This document shows positions 1 through 8,873 of a stretch of 64,000 bases of DNA, in pieces; the first letter of the stretch is position 1, and every line of letters starts with the position of its first letter. The stretch lies in assembly GCA_036337295.1 (NCBI GenBank), contig JAYZEN010000012.1, forward strand, positions 372,001-436,000, written 5' to 3'. The notes beneath the pieces are model-generated. The model was not told where the DNA came from. It saw only the letters and a list, made by a program, of their open reading frames with translations, and ran no database searches. The DNA comes from Ketobacter sp036337295. GTDB taxonomy: Bacteria; Pseudomonadota; Gammaproteobacteria; Pseudomonadales; Ketobacteraceae. A program made the translations under genes and the position numbers.

Positions 1-56
1 AGTGGGACGGAGTCGCTTGAGTCTGTTCCTTCGTGGAATGAGATCTGGTGGTGTCA

Positions 57-160
57 GCCGGGTAGCAAATGGGATCTGAAACTCGCCGTGAACCCATCCA
101 TGGGGGCTCCACAGCGACACCCCTGTCGCTGAGGGTTTCAGATCCCATTCGCCACCCGGC
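57..160. repeat. Long palindromic intergenic repeat
   Basis: The outer arms at 57-82 and 135-160 are 26 bp each and complementary at 24 positions. They enclose a spacer holding a second small hairpin near 108-129 (CAGCGACA, CCCC loop, TGTCGCTG). The element sits in the roughly 200 bp before hisA, where I see no gene. Its size and nested palindromes resemble REP/BIME-like or small non-autonomous repeats, or a transcript processing structure. No copy of the arms was seen elsewhere in the window. Confidence 0.7.
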
Positions 161-222
161 TTCTGCAGACTCTTTCGCGCCACTCAGAAACGCTTTTATG
201 TTGTGATGATATGAGAACCAAT

Positions 223-957
223 ATGCTGATAATCCCCGCCATCGACCTCAAAGACGGAAAATGTGTGCGCCTGCGTCAGGGCCTGATGGACGACTCCACA
301 GTGTTTTCCGATGACCCCGTCGCCATGGCGGACCAATGGGTGGAACAGGGTGCCCGCCGCCTGCATCTGGTGGACCTGAACGGCGCCTTTGAGGGCGAGC
401 CGGTGAACGGCGGTGTGGTGCAGGCCATTGCCAAAAAGTACCCCGACCTGCCGATCCAGATCGGTGGTGGTATCCGCAGCCTGGACACCATCCGCACCTA
501 TCTGGAATGCGGCGTGGACTACGTCATCATCGGCACCAAGGCGGTGAAAGAGCCGGCCTTCGTCAAGGCTGCCTGCGAACAATTCCCCGGTCACATCATC
601 GTCGGCATCGACGCCAAGAACGGCCTGGTAGCCACCGACGGCTGGGCGGAAGTGTCCAGCATGCAGGCAGTGGATTGCGCCAAACAATTTGAACACGACG
701 GCGTCAGCGCCATCGTCTACACCGACATCAGCCGTGACGGCATGATGCAGGGTGTGAACATCGAAGCCACCGTGGCCCTGGCGCAGGCCATCAACATTCC
801 GGTGATTGCCTCCGGTGGCGTCACCAATATCGATGACGTGAAAAACCTGCTGAAAGTGGCCGGCGCCGGCATCGAAGGCGCCATCACCGGGCGAGCCATT
901 TACGAAGGCACCCTGGACCTGAAACAAGCGCAGGCACTAGCCGACGGTGAGCAATAA
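223..957 (+). CDS. hisA: Phosphoribosylformimino-5-aminoimidazole carboxamide ribotide isomerase HisA
   Basis: HisA catalyses the Amadori isomerisation of ProFAR to PRFAR in histidine biosynthesis, in the cytoplasm. The 244-residue protein has the HisA/HisF barrel with its two phosphate-binding halves. It opens with the family start MLIIPAIDLKDGKCVRLRQG and carries the GGGIRS loop, VGIDAKNG, YTDISRDGMM and IASGGV motifs. An in-frame ATG at 211 exists, but the one at 223 places the family N-terminus correctly and has GAGAA upstream. The stop overlaps the hisF start (TAATG), so the two genes are translationally coupled. hisH and hisB are not visible upstream within this window. Confidence 0.97.
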   Translation: MLIIPAIDLKDGKCVRLRQGLMDDSTVFSDDPVAMADQWVEQGARRLHLVDLNGAFEGEPVNGGVVQAIAKKYPDLPIQIGGGIRSLDTIRTYLECGVDYVIIGTKAVKEPAFVKAACEQFPGHIIVGIDAKNGLVATDGWAEVSSMQAVDCAKQFEHDGVSAIVYTDISRDGMMQGVNIEATVALAQAINIPVIASGGVTNIDDVKNLLKVAGAGIEGAITGRAIYEGTLDLKQAQALADGEQ

Positions 958-1733
958 TGGGACTGGCCAAACGCATCATTCCCTGCCTGGACGTGGACAA
1001 CGGCCGCGTTGTGAAGGGCGTGCAGTTCGTGGGCATCCGCGACGCCGGTGATCCGGTGGAAGTGGCCCGCCGTTACGACGAGCAGGGCGCCGATGAAATC
1101 ACCTTTCTCGACATCACGGCCAGCCATGAAGGTCGCGACACCATGGTGCACACGGTGGAGAAGATGGCCAGTCAGGTGTTTATTCCCCTCACCGTGGGCG
1201 GTGGTATTCGCAAGCTGGAAGACATCCGCACCATGTTGAATGCCGGGGCGGACAAAGTGTCCATCAACACCGCTGCAGTGTTCAATCCGGAATTCGTCGG
1301 CGAGGCCGCTGCCAGGTTCGGCTCGCAATGCATCGTGGTGGCCATCGACGCCAAACGTGTCAGCGCCGACGGTGAGCCCAAGCGCTGGGAAATCTTCACC
1401 CACGGTGGTCGCAAACCCACCGGCCTGGATGCCATTGAATGGGCGCGCAAAATGGTGGCGTTGGGCGCGGGGGAGATCCTGCTTACCAGCATGGATCGGG
1501 ATGGCACCAAGAACGGTTTTGATCTGGATGTCACCCGCGCCATCAGCGATGCGGTGCACGTGCCGGTGATTGCCTCCGGCGGTGTGGGCAACCTGCAACA
1601 CCTGGCGGACGGGGTCACCCTGGGTAAGGCCGATGCCGTATTGGCGGCCAGTATTTTTCACTTTGGTGAATACAGTATCCAGGAGGCCAAGCAGTTCATG
1701 TCCGCCCAGGGCATTGAAATGCGCATGGACTGA
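957..1733 (+). CDS. hisF: Imidazole glycerol phosphate synthase cyclase subunit HisF
   Basis: HisF is the cyclase half of IGP synthase. It uses ammonia delivered by HisH to convert PRFAR into imidazole glycerol phosphate and AICAR. The 258 residues are full length. Visible motifs are the start MGLAKRIIPCLDVDNGRVVKG with catalytic Asp11, TVGGGIRKLEDI, the SINTAAV phosphate loop, VAIDAK, LTSMDRDGTKNG with the second catalytic Asp, and IASGGVG. The ATG overlaps the hisA stop by one base. A GNAT gene follows 13 bp downstream and may be co-transcribed. Confidence 0.98.
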   Translation: MGLAKRIIPCLDVDNGRVVKGVQFVGIRDAGDPVEVARRYDEQGADEITFLDITASHEGRDTMVHTVEKMASQVFIPLTVGGGIRKLEDIRTMLNAGADKVSINTAAVFNPEFVGEAAARFGSQCIVVAIDAKRVSADGEPKRWEIFTHGGRKPTGLDAIEWARKMVALGAGEILLTSMDRDGTKNGFDLDVTRAISDAVHVPVIASGGVGNLQHLADGVTLGKADAVLAASIFHFGEYSIQEAKQFMSAQGIEMRMD

Positions 1734-1746
1734 AGCGGAGCCCGAC

Positions 1747-2184
1747 ATGGTGGAACTGGCAGAACAGCACATCATCGCGCCCTATGACAGCAGCTGGTAT
1801 CAGAAAGGCTGCGCTCTGCGGCGCGAGGTGTTTATGGACGAACAGCACGTGTCGCTGGAAGACGAGTTCGACGGCAAAGACCCGGATGCCACTCACATCG
1901 TCACCGTACAGGAAGGCGAGGTGGTGGGAGTACTGCGCATCCTTTGGTTGCCGGAGCACGCCAAGATCGGGCGCTTTGCGGTGAAAAAGCCGTTACGCAA
2001 TCAGGGCCTCGGCTCCCGCCTGTTTCACTCCGCCCTCAGTTTTATCGAACGCCGCGGTCAGGAACGGGTGATGCTGGAAGCCCAGATCGACCGCATTGCC
2101 TTTTATGAACACTTCGGTTTTGAAGCCTACGGTGAAGATTACCTGGACGCAGGGATTCTGCACCGGGCCATGAAAAATTATTAA
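1747..2184 (+). CDS. GNAT-family N-acetyltransferase
   Basis: This is a 145-residue single-domain acetyltransferase of the ElaA/YjcF-like GNAT type. The acetyl-CoA pyrophosphate loop is seen in KKPLRNQGLGSRLF (R/Q-x-x-G-x-G/A form), preceded by the beta strand IGRFAV and followed by the C-terminal FYEHFGFEAYGEDY motif. I start it at the ATG 13 bp after hisF; the same frame is open further upstream, inside hisF, but that part is a shadow. The substrate is not known. It probably belongs to the end of the his transcript. Its stop overlaps the convergent gene on the other strand by four bases. Confidence 0.85.
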   Translation: MVELAEQHIIAPYDSSWYQKGCALRREVFMDEQHVSLEDEFDGKDPDATHIVTVQEGEVVGVLRILWLPEHAKIGRFAVKKPLRNQGLGSRLFHSALSFIERRGQERVMLEAQIDRIAFYEHFGFEAYGEDYLDAGILHRAMKNY

Positions 2185-3230
2185 GCCTTGAGCAGTGCCA
2201 GGGTTGCTTCGGCAAAATAAAACCGCTCCAGGTGGCGGCGAATCAGGGGCTCCGCAATGTCGTGTTGCAACAGCAGTTGCGCCAGGTCCGGAGCATAGTT
2301 TTGGATTTCCGACACCACCATATCCTCGGTGACCCCCAGATCCTGCAGGATCGACTCCAAGGTATCTTCCCCGTATTTATCGAAGAAAAATTTCACCCCG
2401 GCATCGATGTACGACTTCAAGTAATCGGTGTGGCGGAACTCCAGCCAGAACTCATAGCCCAGCACCATCAGCTCCTGCAGATCCGTTTCGCTGAAATAAC
2501 GCTGGAAGCTGGCGACCGGCCAGGTCTTGATGTCGTCCCACAGGTCCAGCACGCTGTTGAGCGCGGTGTCGCGGTAAAGATCGTTCTCCAGAATGTCATC
2601 CACCAGCCGAACCGATTGATCCACGCTGGCGCGGGAGAGTTGCTTGCCCACCGTGTGCAGGTTTTCCGCCAGGCCGGGGGCCTGTTCATTCAACCAACTG
2701 CGCAGTCGTTGCAGGCCGTTGGCCACCGGCGCCAGTTTTACCAGTTGGTTCTCCTCCAGGGCATAACCCTTGGCCACGGTGAACACCACGTCCGCCAGAA
2801 ATTCACGGAAGGGTGCGCTGGCGCGGATGTTGTTAACCGCCTGATCCAACAGGCTGCCCTGTTCGAAGATCTTCTGCAGAAAATCGTTAACGATTTTCTC
2901 TGAGATGATGTCTCCCACCTGGGTCAGATCGTTGTTGGGATGCTCGTATACGATATTGGCGATTTCACCGAACAGCTCGGGGATGCCCCCTTCAATTTCC
3001 ATCTCGACGGCATAGCGCAGGGCAGTGGCTTTGACCTTGTCCTCAGCCACCGCTTGCCGCAGTGTGAGGGCCCCCACGCGGGTGTAGAGGTAAGGCAGCT
3101 CCTGTTGCAGCAGGGGCAACAGCTTGTCGGCGTTCAGTTCCTGCAGCCAGAATTGAACCTGTGCGTCCAATAATGCCTGGGCTAATGCTTGGGTTTGATC
3201 TGGCAGTTGATCTGACGATTGGTTTGACAT
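2181..3230 (-). CDS. Conserved hypothetical protein, helical, cytoplasmic
   Basis: I do not recognise a named family in this 349-residue protein. It has no signal peptide or membrane segment. It is acidic and almost wholly predicted helical, with many leucines and repeated amphipathic stretches such as QLLLQHDIAEPLIRRHLE at the C-terminus. The composition suggests a soluble helical-bundle or scaffold protein. It converges with the GNAT gene (4-bp overlap at the stops) and is followed upstream on the same strand by the yibQ-like gene, about 110 bp away. It may be lineage-specific. Confidence 0.7.
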   Translation of the reverse strand: MSNQSSDQLPDQTQALAQALLDAQVQFWLQELNADKLLPLLQQELPYLYTRVGALTLRQAVAEDKVKATALRYAVEMEIEGGIPELFGEIANIVYEHPNNDLTQVGDIISEKIVNDFLQKIFEQGSLLDQAVNNIRASAPFREFLADVVFTVAKGYALEENQLVKLAPVANGLQRLRSWLNEQAPGLAENLHTVGKQLSRASVDQSVRLVDDILENDLYRDTALNSVLDLWDDIKTWPVASFQRYFSETDLQELMVLGYEFWLEFRHTDYLKSYIDAGVKFFFDKYGEDTLESILQDLGVTEDMVVSEIQNYAPDLAQLLLQHDIAEPLIRRHLERFYFAEATLALLKA

Positions 3231-3338
3231 GGCTCTCGTGCGGTTCGCAGGGAAGATGTCTGCATGTTACCGCAGTCGCCGGTGGAGTACGAGATTGCCG
3301 GCTGAAGCATCGGTCACGATGCCCTCAGTGAATGGGCG

Positions 3339-4205
3339 TCAATTGGAAAAGTTCAGGCGCTGACTTGCCGGGGCCGGCATGGCCACGATGACGTCCATGA
3401 TCTCCTGCAGGTCGATGGGCTGATCCACCGGTTGGCCGTAGTACATCACCAGTTCGGAGGCGTCCACCAGCTCCACGCCCATGGATTCCAGGCGGGGCAG
3501 GGTCATGGCCAGGTAATCCAGGGTGGCGGGATAGGGGTGACCAATGGCAATGGCGTGGCCCCGTTTGCGGGCAATGCGTACCAGTGAACGGAACATGCGG
3601 TCGATGGCGGCTTCTGATTGCACATTGTCCAGGAAGATATCCCGCTTCAGGGAGGGGATCTGGTAGTGCAGGGCCGAATGGTTGGCCACCGAATGGGGGT
3701 TGGTCATGCTGTCGATGAAATACAGGGGGCGGTCCTGCACGGCCTGCATCAGCCAGTGCATGATATTGACGTCGGCGGTGACGCTGCTGCCCATATGATT
3801 GTTGAGCCCGACGATGTGGGGCACGGCGTCCAGGGCTTTTTGCACCCGCTGCTTCACTTCCTGTTCGTCCAGGTCGCTGGTAAGCCCGCCCTGATCGAGC
3901 CGTCGGTCGGGATCGCTGCTTTCCATGGGCAGGTGCAGGATCACCTCACGGTTGCGATCATGGGCAGCCTGGGCCAGGGCGACACCGTGGGGAGTGAACG
4001 GGATGATGGCGTAGGTGATGTTGCCCGGCAGTTGCAGGGCCTGCTCGCCAGCGGGGCGGTTGTAACCCAGGTCATCCAGGATGATGGCAATCTTGGGCCG
4101 CTCGACCTGCTGCTGGGGTGAGGCCTGGCGGGTGGCGCCCCCACTTTGGGTGGGTAACATCAGGGCCAAGGACAACGTCAGAATGGCGGTGGTGATTCGA
4201 AGCAT
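3339..4205 (-). CDS. Divergent polysaccharide deacetylase family protein (YibQ-like)
   Basis: The 288-residue exported protein has an N-terminal signal segment (about residues 1-25, LTLSLALMLPTQSGGATRQA). A divergent polysaccharide deacetylase NodB-like barrel (YibQ/DUF610) follows. Family landmarks are IAIILDDLGYNRPAG, YAIIPFTPHG, the LHLPMES strand, GLNNHMGSSVT and GHAIAIGHPYP. In many gammaproteobacteria this gene lies beside an S41 protease and envC, as here, which points to peptidoglycan remodelling during division or growth. The enzymatic reaction of YibQ proteins is not settled, so a deacetylase activity is only inferred from the fold. Confidence 0.9.
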   Translation of the reverse strand: MLRITTAILTLSLALMLPTQSGGATRQASPQQQVERPKIAIILDDLGYNRPAGEQALQLPGNITYAIIPFTPHGVALAQAAHDRNREVILHLPMESSDPDRRLDQGGLTSDLDEQEVKQRVQKALDAVPHIVGLNNHMGSSVTADVNIMHWLMQAVQDRPLYFIDSMTNPHSVANHSALHYQIPSLKRDIFLDNVQSEAAIDRMFRSLVRIARKRGHAIAIGHPYPATLDYLAMTLPRLESMGVELVDASELVMYYGQPVDQPIDLQEIMDVIVAMPAPASQRLNFSN

Positions 4206-4448
4206 GGCGTTTCAGTACGGCAGTGATTACCTGAAAGTGTAGTGTATTTCGCCGAGGGGTGGCGGTGGCCGGAGCGCGAAAGGCGCGGTTTTGTGAGCCA
4301 GTTCTCTTGTGCGGGAATTATCTTGCAAAACAGCGGCTTGAGGCAAGAAAAGTGGTAGCTCCGGAGACTCCCGGTCTGGAGCCCCTGAGCCAGGAGCCCC
4401 CAGGCAGCGGGGGATGCCCGCTACCGGGGTCAACAGCCGAGGGGAGCT
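4206..4448. other. Intergenic region with hairpins between yibQ-like gene and S41 protease
   Basis: This 243-bp gap lies downstream of the S41 protease gene and upstream of the yibQ-like gene, both on the minus strand. It contains a GC-rich hairpin near 4405-4424 (AGCGGG...CCCGCT), a second imperfect palindrome around 4354-4382, and no convincing reading frame. No T-tract follows on the minus strand, so a Rho-independent terminator is not established. Confidence 0.4.
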
Positions 4449-5831
4449 TCAGCTGCGTCCGTTGTCCTGTTTGACCAGGGCTGCAGCAGGGGGGCGCTTG
4501 AGAACATTCAGCGCTTTCAGCAGGTTCAGGGCTTCGTAGAGTTGATAGTCGGTATCCGAAAGCGCTTTCTTGTCATCGCTGTTTGCATGCTTGTCTTCCT
4601 CCCCCTCAGGGTTTTCCAGGTGGCCGGACAGATCCCGCTCTTTCACCCGGTCCATTTCCTTCACCCGTGTGAGTTGGGCGTTTTCCACCACGATATCCGG
4701 CTCGATGCCCTGGGCTTGAATGGAGCGGCCGCTGGGGGTGTAGTAACGGGCGGTGGTCAGTTTCAGGGCTCGGTTGTTATGTAACGGAAGGACGGTTTGC
4801 ACGGAACCCTTGCCAAAGGTGGTGGTGCCCATGATCACTGCCCGGCTGTGGTCCTGCAGGGCCCCGGCCACGATTTCGGAGGCGGAGGCGGAGCCGCCGT
4901 TCACCAGCACCACGATGGGCACACCGTTCAGCTGGTCACCGGGGGAAGCGCGGAATTTCATGTCGGAGTCCGGCAGGCGACCCTGGGTGTACACCACCAG
5001 GCCGTCATCGACAAAGGCATCGGTCACATCCACGGCGGCCTGCAGCACACCACCGGGGTTGTTGCGCAGATCCAGTACCAGCCCCTTCAGGTCTGATTTG
5101 TTTTGTTGCTTCAGTTTTTCCAGCAACTTGATCATGTCACCGCCGGTGTTGATCTGGAACTGGGACAGTCGCACGTAGCCGTAGTTGGATTCCAGCAAGC
5201 GGCCCTTCACACTCTGCACTTGAATGACAGCGCGGGTGACCGTGATTTCCAGGGGTTTGTCCACCCCGGCGCGAATGATGGTGAGCACAATGTCGGAGCC
5301 CGGTTTGCCGCGCATCAACTTGACCGCTTCACCCAGGGTCAGACCTTTCACCGGCGTGCTGTCCAGTTTGATGATCAGGTCACCGGCTTCCACACCGGCC
5401 TTCAGCGCCGGGGTATCATCGATGGGGGTGATCACTTTGACGAAACCGTCTTCCATGCCCACCTCAATGCCAAGCCCGCCAAACTCGCCGGTGGTGTTGA
5501 TCTGCAGGTCCTGGTAGGCCTCCGGTTTCAGGTAGGCGGAGTGGGGGTCCAGTTCAGTGAGCATGCCCTGGATGGCGTTCTCCAACAGGGTCTTGTCGTC
5601 CACGTCTTCCACGTAGGCCTGTTTGATACGGTCGAACACATCGGCAAAGGTGCGCAGCTCATTGATGGGCAGCAGGCCCTGGTCTTTGCTCTGGCTTTCG
5701 GCGCTGGTGGTTTCTTCTTCCGCCGCTTCGGGCTCTTCCTGGGAGAAGGACAGGGGACTGATTGCCAGCAACGAAATCAGCAGGCTGCGTGTCCATAGCG
5801 GCCGCCAGTTTGACAAAGGTCGATAACCCAT
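4449..5831 (-). CDS. ctpA: Carboxy-terminal processing protease, S41 family (CtpA-like)
   Basis: This is a periplasmic serine protease of 460 residues. It has a signal peptide (LLISLLAISPLSFS, ending near residue 30), a PDZ domain at about residues 95-180 (GGLGIEVGMEDGFVKVITPI) and an S41 catalytic domain. The Ser/Lys dyad is seen in GGSASASEIVAGAL and GTTTFGKGSVQ. Relatives in Pseudomonas trim peptidoglycan hydrolases or process envelope proteins. Placement directly after envC on the same strand, with a gap of about 120 bp, supports a role in cell-wall turnover. The C-terminal tail is charged and not conserved by eye. Confidence 0.95.
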   Translation of the reverse strand: MGYRPLSNWRPLWTRSLLISLLAISPLSFSQEEPEAAEEETTSAESQSKDQGLLPINELRTFADVFDRIKQAYVEDVDDKTLLENAIQGMLTELDPHSAYLKPEAYQDLQINTTGEFGGLGIEVGMEDGFVKVITPIDDTPALKAGVEAGDLIIKLDSTPVKGLTLGEAVKLMRGKPGSDIVLTIIRAGVDKPLEITVTRAVIQVQSVKGRLLESNYGYVRLSQFQINTGGDMIKLLEKLKQQNKSDLKGLVLDLRNNPGGVLQAAVDVTDAFVDDGLVVYTQGRLPDSDMKFRASPGDQLNGVPIVVLVNGGSASASEIVAGALQDHSRAVIMGTTTFGKGSVQTVLPLHNNRALKLTTARYYTPSGRSIQAQGIEPDIVVENAQLTRVKEMDRVKERDLSGHLENPEGEEDKHANSDDKKALSDTDYQLYEALNLLKALNVLKRPPAAALVKQDNGRS

Positions 5832-5953
5832 TGTGAGCTCCTGTAAAGACGGAATGTGATTAAGACCGCGAACCCGGCGCCGGGTTTCACATCAAAATCA
5901 TTTAGTTAGCTTGTTTAGCTTAGCGCGAAACGGGGAGGGCCGCACGGTTAATA

Positions 5954-7132
5954 TTAGCCGCGGCACCAGCGGGAGGGGTTCTGGGGTTTGCCATCTTTGC
6001 GGATCTCGAAATAGAGGGAGGCCTGGTCCTGGCCGCCACTCAGGCCACTGTAGGCGATAACCTCGCCGGCCTGCACCCAGTCCCCCGGACCTTTCAGCAG
6101 GGTTTCGTTGTGGCCGTACAGGCTCAGGTAGCCGTCCCCGTGATCGACGATGGTGAGCATGCCGAAGCCCCGCATCCAGTCGGAAAACACCACCCGGCCG
6201 TGGTGAACGGCTTTCACCGGGCTGCCTTCCTGGGTGCGGATCAGTACTCCGTTCCAGCGCAGGGAGCCGCTTTCCCGGCGATTGCCGAAGCGCTTGATGA
6301 CGCTGCCCTGGCTGGGCCAGGCCAGTTTGCCCTGCAGTTTACCAAAGGGTTGCTTCCCCACATTGCTGGGCAGGTCGCTTAAGGTGGCCTGCACCCGGTG
6401 CAGCACGGTTTCCAATTCGCTCTGGCTGGCTTTCAGGGAGGTCACCCGGGAGGCATCGTTCTTCAGGCTGTCGTCCAGTTTGGCCAGGGCCTGCTTGCGT
6501 TGTTCTTTGGCGGATTGCAGGCGCTGCTGTTCATCCGCCAGCTCGGTTTTGAGGGTGGCCAGCTGCGCCACTTCTTCATTGATCTGGATTTCGTTGGCTT
6601 TGATTTCGCTCAGGGTCTGGTTGAACGCCTGAATCCGTTGCATCCGCGCCTGGTGATAATAGTCGTAGTATTTCATCTGGCGGGCCAGCTTGTCCGGCTG
6701 CTCCTGGTTCAGCAGTAGCTTCACGTATTCCTGGCGACCGGCGCGGTAGGCGGAGTTGATGTCCTGCTTGAGGGCCGAACGCTGGGCTTCTTTGGCCCGG
6801 TTCAGTTTCTGCTGGGATTGCCGCAGTTCTGCCAGTTTGGCATCGGAGCTGGCCATGGCGCGGTTGACCTCCCGCAGCTTGCGGCGGGTGTCGCTGATGG
6901 CCTGCTCCGATTGCTTGAGGGCCTCTTCCGTGGCACTGCGGCGGGATTGGGTCTGCTTGATTTCTTTCTGCAGATCCTGGATGCGGCGCTGAATCTGTTG
7001 CAGCTCTTTTTTGGTGGCCACCGGGTCCACGTTGGCCAGAACGGGAAAGGCCCAGCACAGGGCCAGGCCAATCACACAGCTGATGCAGAAGCGGGCGGCT
7101 GCCATAGGCTTCGCGGTCACAGCATTCGGCAT
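5954..7132 (-). CDS. envC: Murein hydrolase activator EnvC (M23-like, LytM domain)
   Basis: EnvC activates cell-separation amidases (AmiA/AmiB) at the septum, under FtsEX control. This 392-residue protein has a signal peptide (about residues 10-35, ending near VLANVD). A long coiled coil follows (about 35-250; KKELQQIQRRIQDLQKEIKQ and later heptads). The C-terminal LytM domain holds SVIKRFGNRR, WNGVLIRTQEGSPVKAV and VDHGDGYLSLYGHNE. Zinc ligands look incomplete, as expected for a non-catalytic activator. The chosen ATG overlaps the gpmI stop (TGATG); a GTG three bases earlier is equally possible. The order gpmI-envC-ctpA is conserved in relatives. Confidence 0.94.
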   Translation of the reverse strand: MPNAVTAKPMAAARFCISCVIGLALCWAFPVLANVDPVATKKELQQIQRRIQDLQKEIKQTQSRRSATEEALKQSEQAISDTRRKLREVNRAMASSDAKLAELRQSQQKLNRAKEAQRSALKQDINSAYRAGRQEYVKLLLNQEQPDKLARQMKYYDYYHQARMQRIQAFNQTLSEIKANEIQINEEVAQLATLKTELADEQQRLQSAKEQRKQALAKLDDSLKNDASRVTSLKASQSELETVLHRVQATLSDLPSNVGKQPFGKLQGKLAWPSQGSVIKRFGNRRESGSLRWNGVLIRTQEGSPVKAVHHGRVVFSDWMRGFGMLTIVDHGDGYLSLYGHNETLLKGPGDWVQAGEVIAYSGLSGGQDQASLYFEIRKDGKPQNPSRWCRG

Positions 7133-8673
7133 CACAGCAGAGGCTGACCACTCATCTCGGCGGGCTGCGGCAGACCCATCAGTTTCAGCAGGGTGGGTGC
7201 GATGTCCGACAGTCGCCCGCCCTGGGCCTGCAGCGTTACCGCGCGACCGCCCACGTACACCAGGGGAACCAGCTCGGTAGTGTGGGCGGTGTGGGGCTGG
7301 CCACTGTTCGGGTCTTCCATCTGTTCACAGTTGCCGTGGTCGGCGGTGATCAGCATGTCGCCACCGCTGGCGTCCACTGCGCTGACCAATCGCTCCAGGC
7401 AGCCATCCAGGGCTTCCACGGCTTTTACCGCGGCGTCAAACTTGCCGGTGTGGCCCACCATGTCGCCGTTGGCGTAGTTGCAGATCAGCACGTCATACTG
7501 ACCGCTGTTGATGGCCTCCACCAGCTTGTCGGTGACTTCCGGGGCGCTCATTTCCGGTTGCAGGTCGTACGTGGCCACATTCGGCGACTTCACCAGGATG
7601 CGCTCTTCGCCGGGGAAGGGGTCCTCCTGGCCGCCGCTGAAGAAGAATGTCACGTGGGCGTACTTTTCGGTTTCGGCAATCCGCAATTGGGTCTTTTGGT
7701 TGTTGGCCAGGTATTCACCCAGCACGTTCACCAGCTCCTCCGGCGGATAGGCGCTGGGCGCTTTGATGTCCGCGGCGTATTGGGTGAGCATAATGAACTC
7801 CGCCAGGGCGGGGACTTTCTTGCGTTCAAACCCGTCGAAATCCGGATTGATGATGGCGCGGGTGATCTGGCGGGCGCGGTCGGCGCGGAAGTTCATGAAG
7901 ATCACGCTGTCGCCGTCGTTGAGGGTGGCAGGGCTTTGGCCTGTGGCGGCGATCACGGTGGGTTTCACGAATTCGTCGGTTTCATCCCGCTCGTAGGCCG
8001 CCAGCAGGCCGTCCACCGGTGTGGCGCTGGTGTAGTCTGCCTCTCCCAGGGTGAGCAGGTTATAGGCGGCGGCCACCCGCTCCCAGCGGTTGTCCCGGTC
8101 CATGGCGTAATAGCGGCCGATGATGCTGGCGATGCGGCCGTTACCGGTTGCATCCAGCTTGGCCTGAATCCGTTCCAGGCTGGGTTGGGCTGATTTGGGG
8201 GGCATGTCGCGGCCATCCAGGAAGGCGTGTACGTACACCTGCTGCGCCCCCTGCCGCTTGGCCAGCTCGATCATGGCCAGGAAATGGTCTTCGTGGCTGT
8301 GCACGCCGCCCGGTGACAGCAGGCCCATCAGGTGCACGGCACCGTTGTTGGCCTGCGCTTTATTCACCGCGCTGACCAGGGCTGCGTTCTCGAAAAAGCC
8401 GCCGTCTTCGATGTCTTTGGTGATGCGGGTGAAATCCTGGTACACGATGCGCCCGGCGCCCAGGTTCATGTGCCCCACTTCAGAGTTGCCCATCTGCCCC
8501 TGGGGCAGGCCAACATCCATACCTGATCCGGAGATCAGGGTGTGTGGGCGCTCACTCCAGAGTTTGTCCCAGGTGGGGGTGCGGGCGTGGGCGATGGCAT
8601 TGAATTCAGTTTCGGTGCGGTGGCCGAAACCATCCAGAATGATCAAAACGTGGGGTTTGCGTGTCTGGCTCAT
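7132..8673 (-). CDS. gpmI: 2,3-bisphosphoglycerate-independent phosphoglycerate mutase
   Basis: GpmI interconverts 3- and 2-phosphoglycerate in glycolysis and gluconeogenesis through a phosphoserine intermediate, using Mn2+. The 513 residues are full length. The alkaline-phosphatase-fold metal motif LIILDGFGHR is at the N-terminus, the catalytic Ser lies in GQMGNSEVGHMNLGAGR, HAFLDGRDMPP and IIGRYYAMDRDNRW bind substrate, and ANGDMVGHTG and TADHGNCEQM supply further metal ligands. It transcribes into envC with an overlap. A rhodanese gene runs divergently about 200 bp away. Confidence 0.98.
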   Translation of the reverse strand: MSQTRKPHVLIILDGFGHRTETEFNAIAHARTPTWDKLWSERPHTLISGSGMDVGLPQGQMGNSEVGHMNLGAGRIVYQDFTRITKDIEDGGFFENAALVSAVNKAQANNGAVHLMGLLSPGGVHSHEDHFLAMIELAKRQGAQQVYVHAFLDGRDMPPKSAQPSLERIQAKLDATGNGRIASIIGRYYAMDRDNRWERVAAAYNLLTLGEADYTSATPVDGLLAAYERDETDEFVKPTVIAATGQSPATLNDGDSVIFMNFRADRARQITRAIINPDFDGFERKKVPALAEFIMLTQYAADIKAPSAYPPEELVNVLGEYLANNQKTQLRIAETEKYAHVTFFFSGGQEDPFPGEERILVKSPNVATYDLQPEMSAPEVTDKLVEAINSGQYDVLICNYANGDMVGHTGKFDAAVKAVEALDGCLERLVSAVDASGGDMLITADHGNCEQMEDPNSGQPHTAHTTELVPLVYVGGRAVTLQAQGGRLSDIAPTLLKLMGLPQPAEMSGQPLL

Positions 8674-8873
8674 GATTCCAACTTGTCGGCTACATCTCGG
8701 TGAGTGGAGTTTCCAGAAAGATCGTCAGCATTTTACCCGAAAAAGTCGTTCAAAGCATGAGGCGGCGTTGCCAGCGGTGGTCGCCCTTTACCGCTTTCGG
8801 GTATACTCTGCTGCTATTTCATGCCCTGGCCCTGCTTGAGCCAGGTAACCTGTTGAATTTCTGGGAACTTTAA

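Noticed and set aside
1..56. End of a hisH-like gene at the window start
   Set aside because: No frame in the first 56 bases shows recognisable HisH sequence or a supported stop.
2232..2903. Long open frames opposite the helical protein gene and opposite other genes (for example 33276-34868 and 41278-42702)
   Set aside because: They are antisense shadows created by GC-rich codon use; their products are low-complexity and lack family features.
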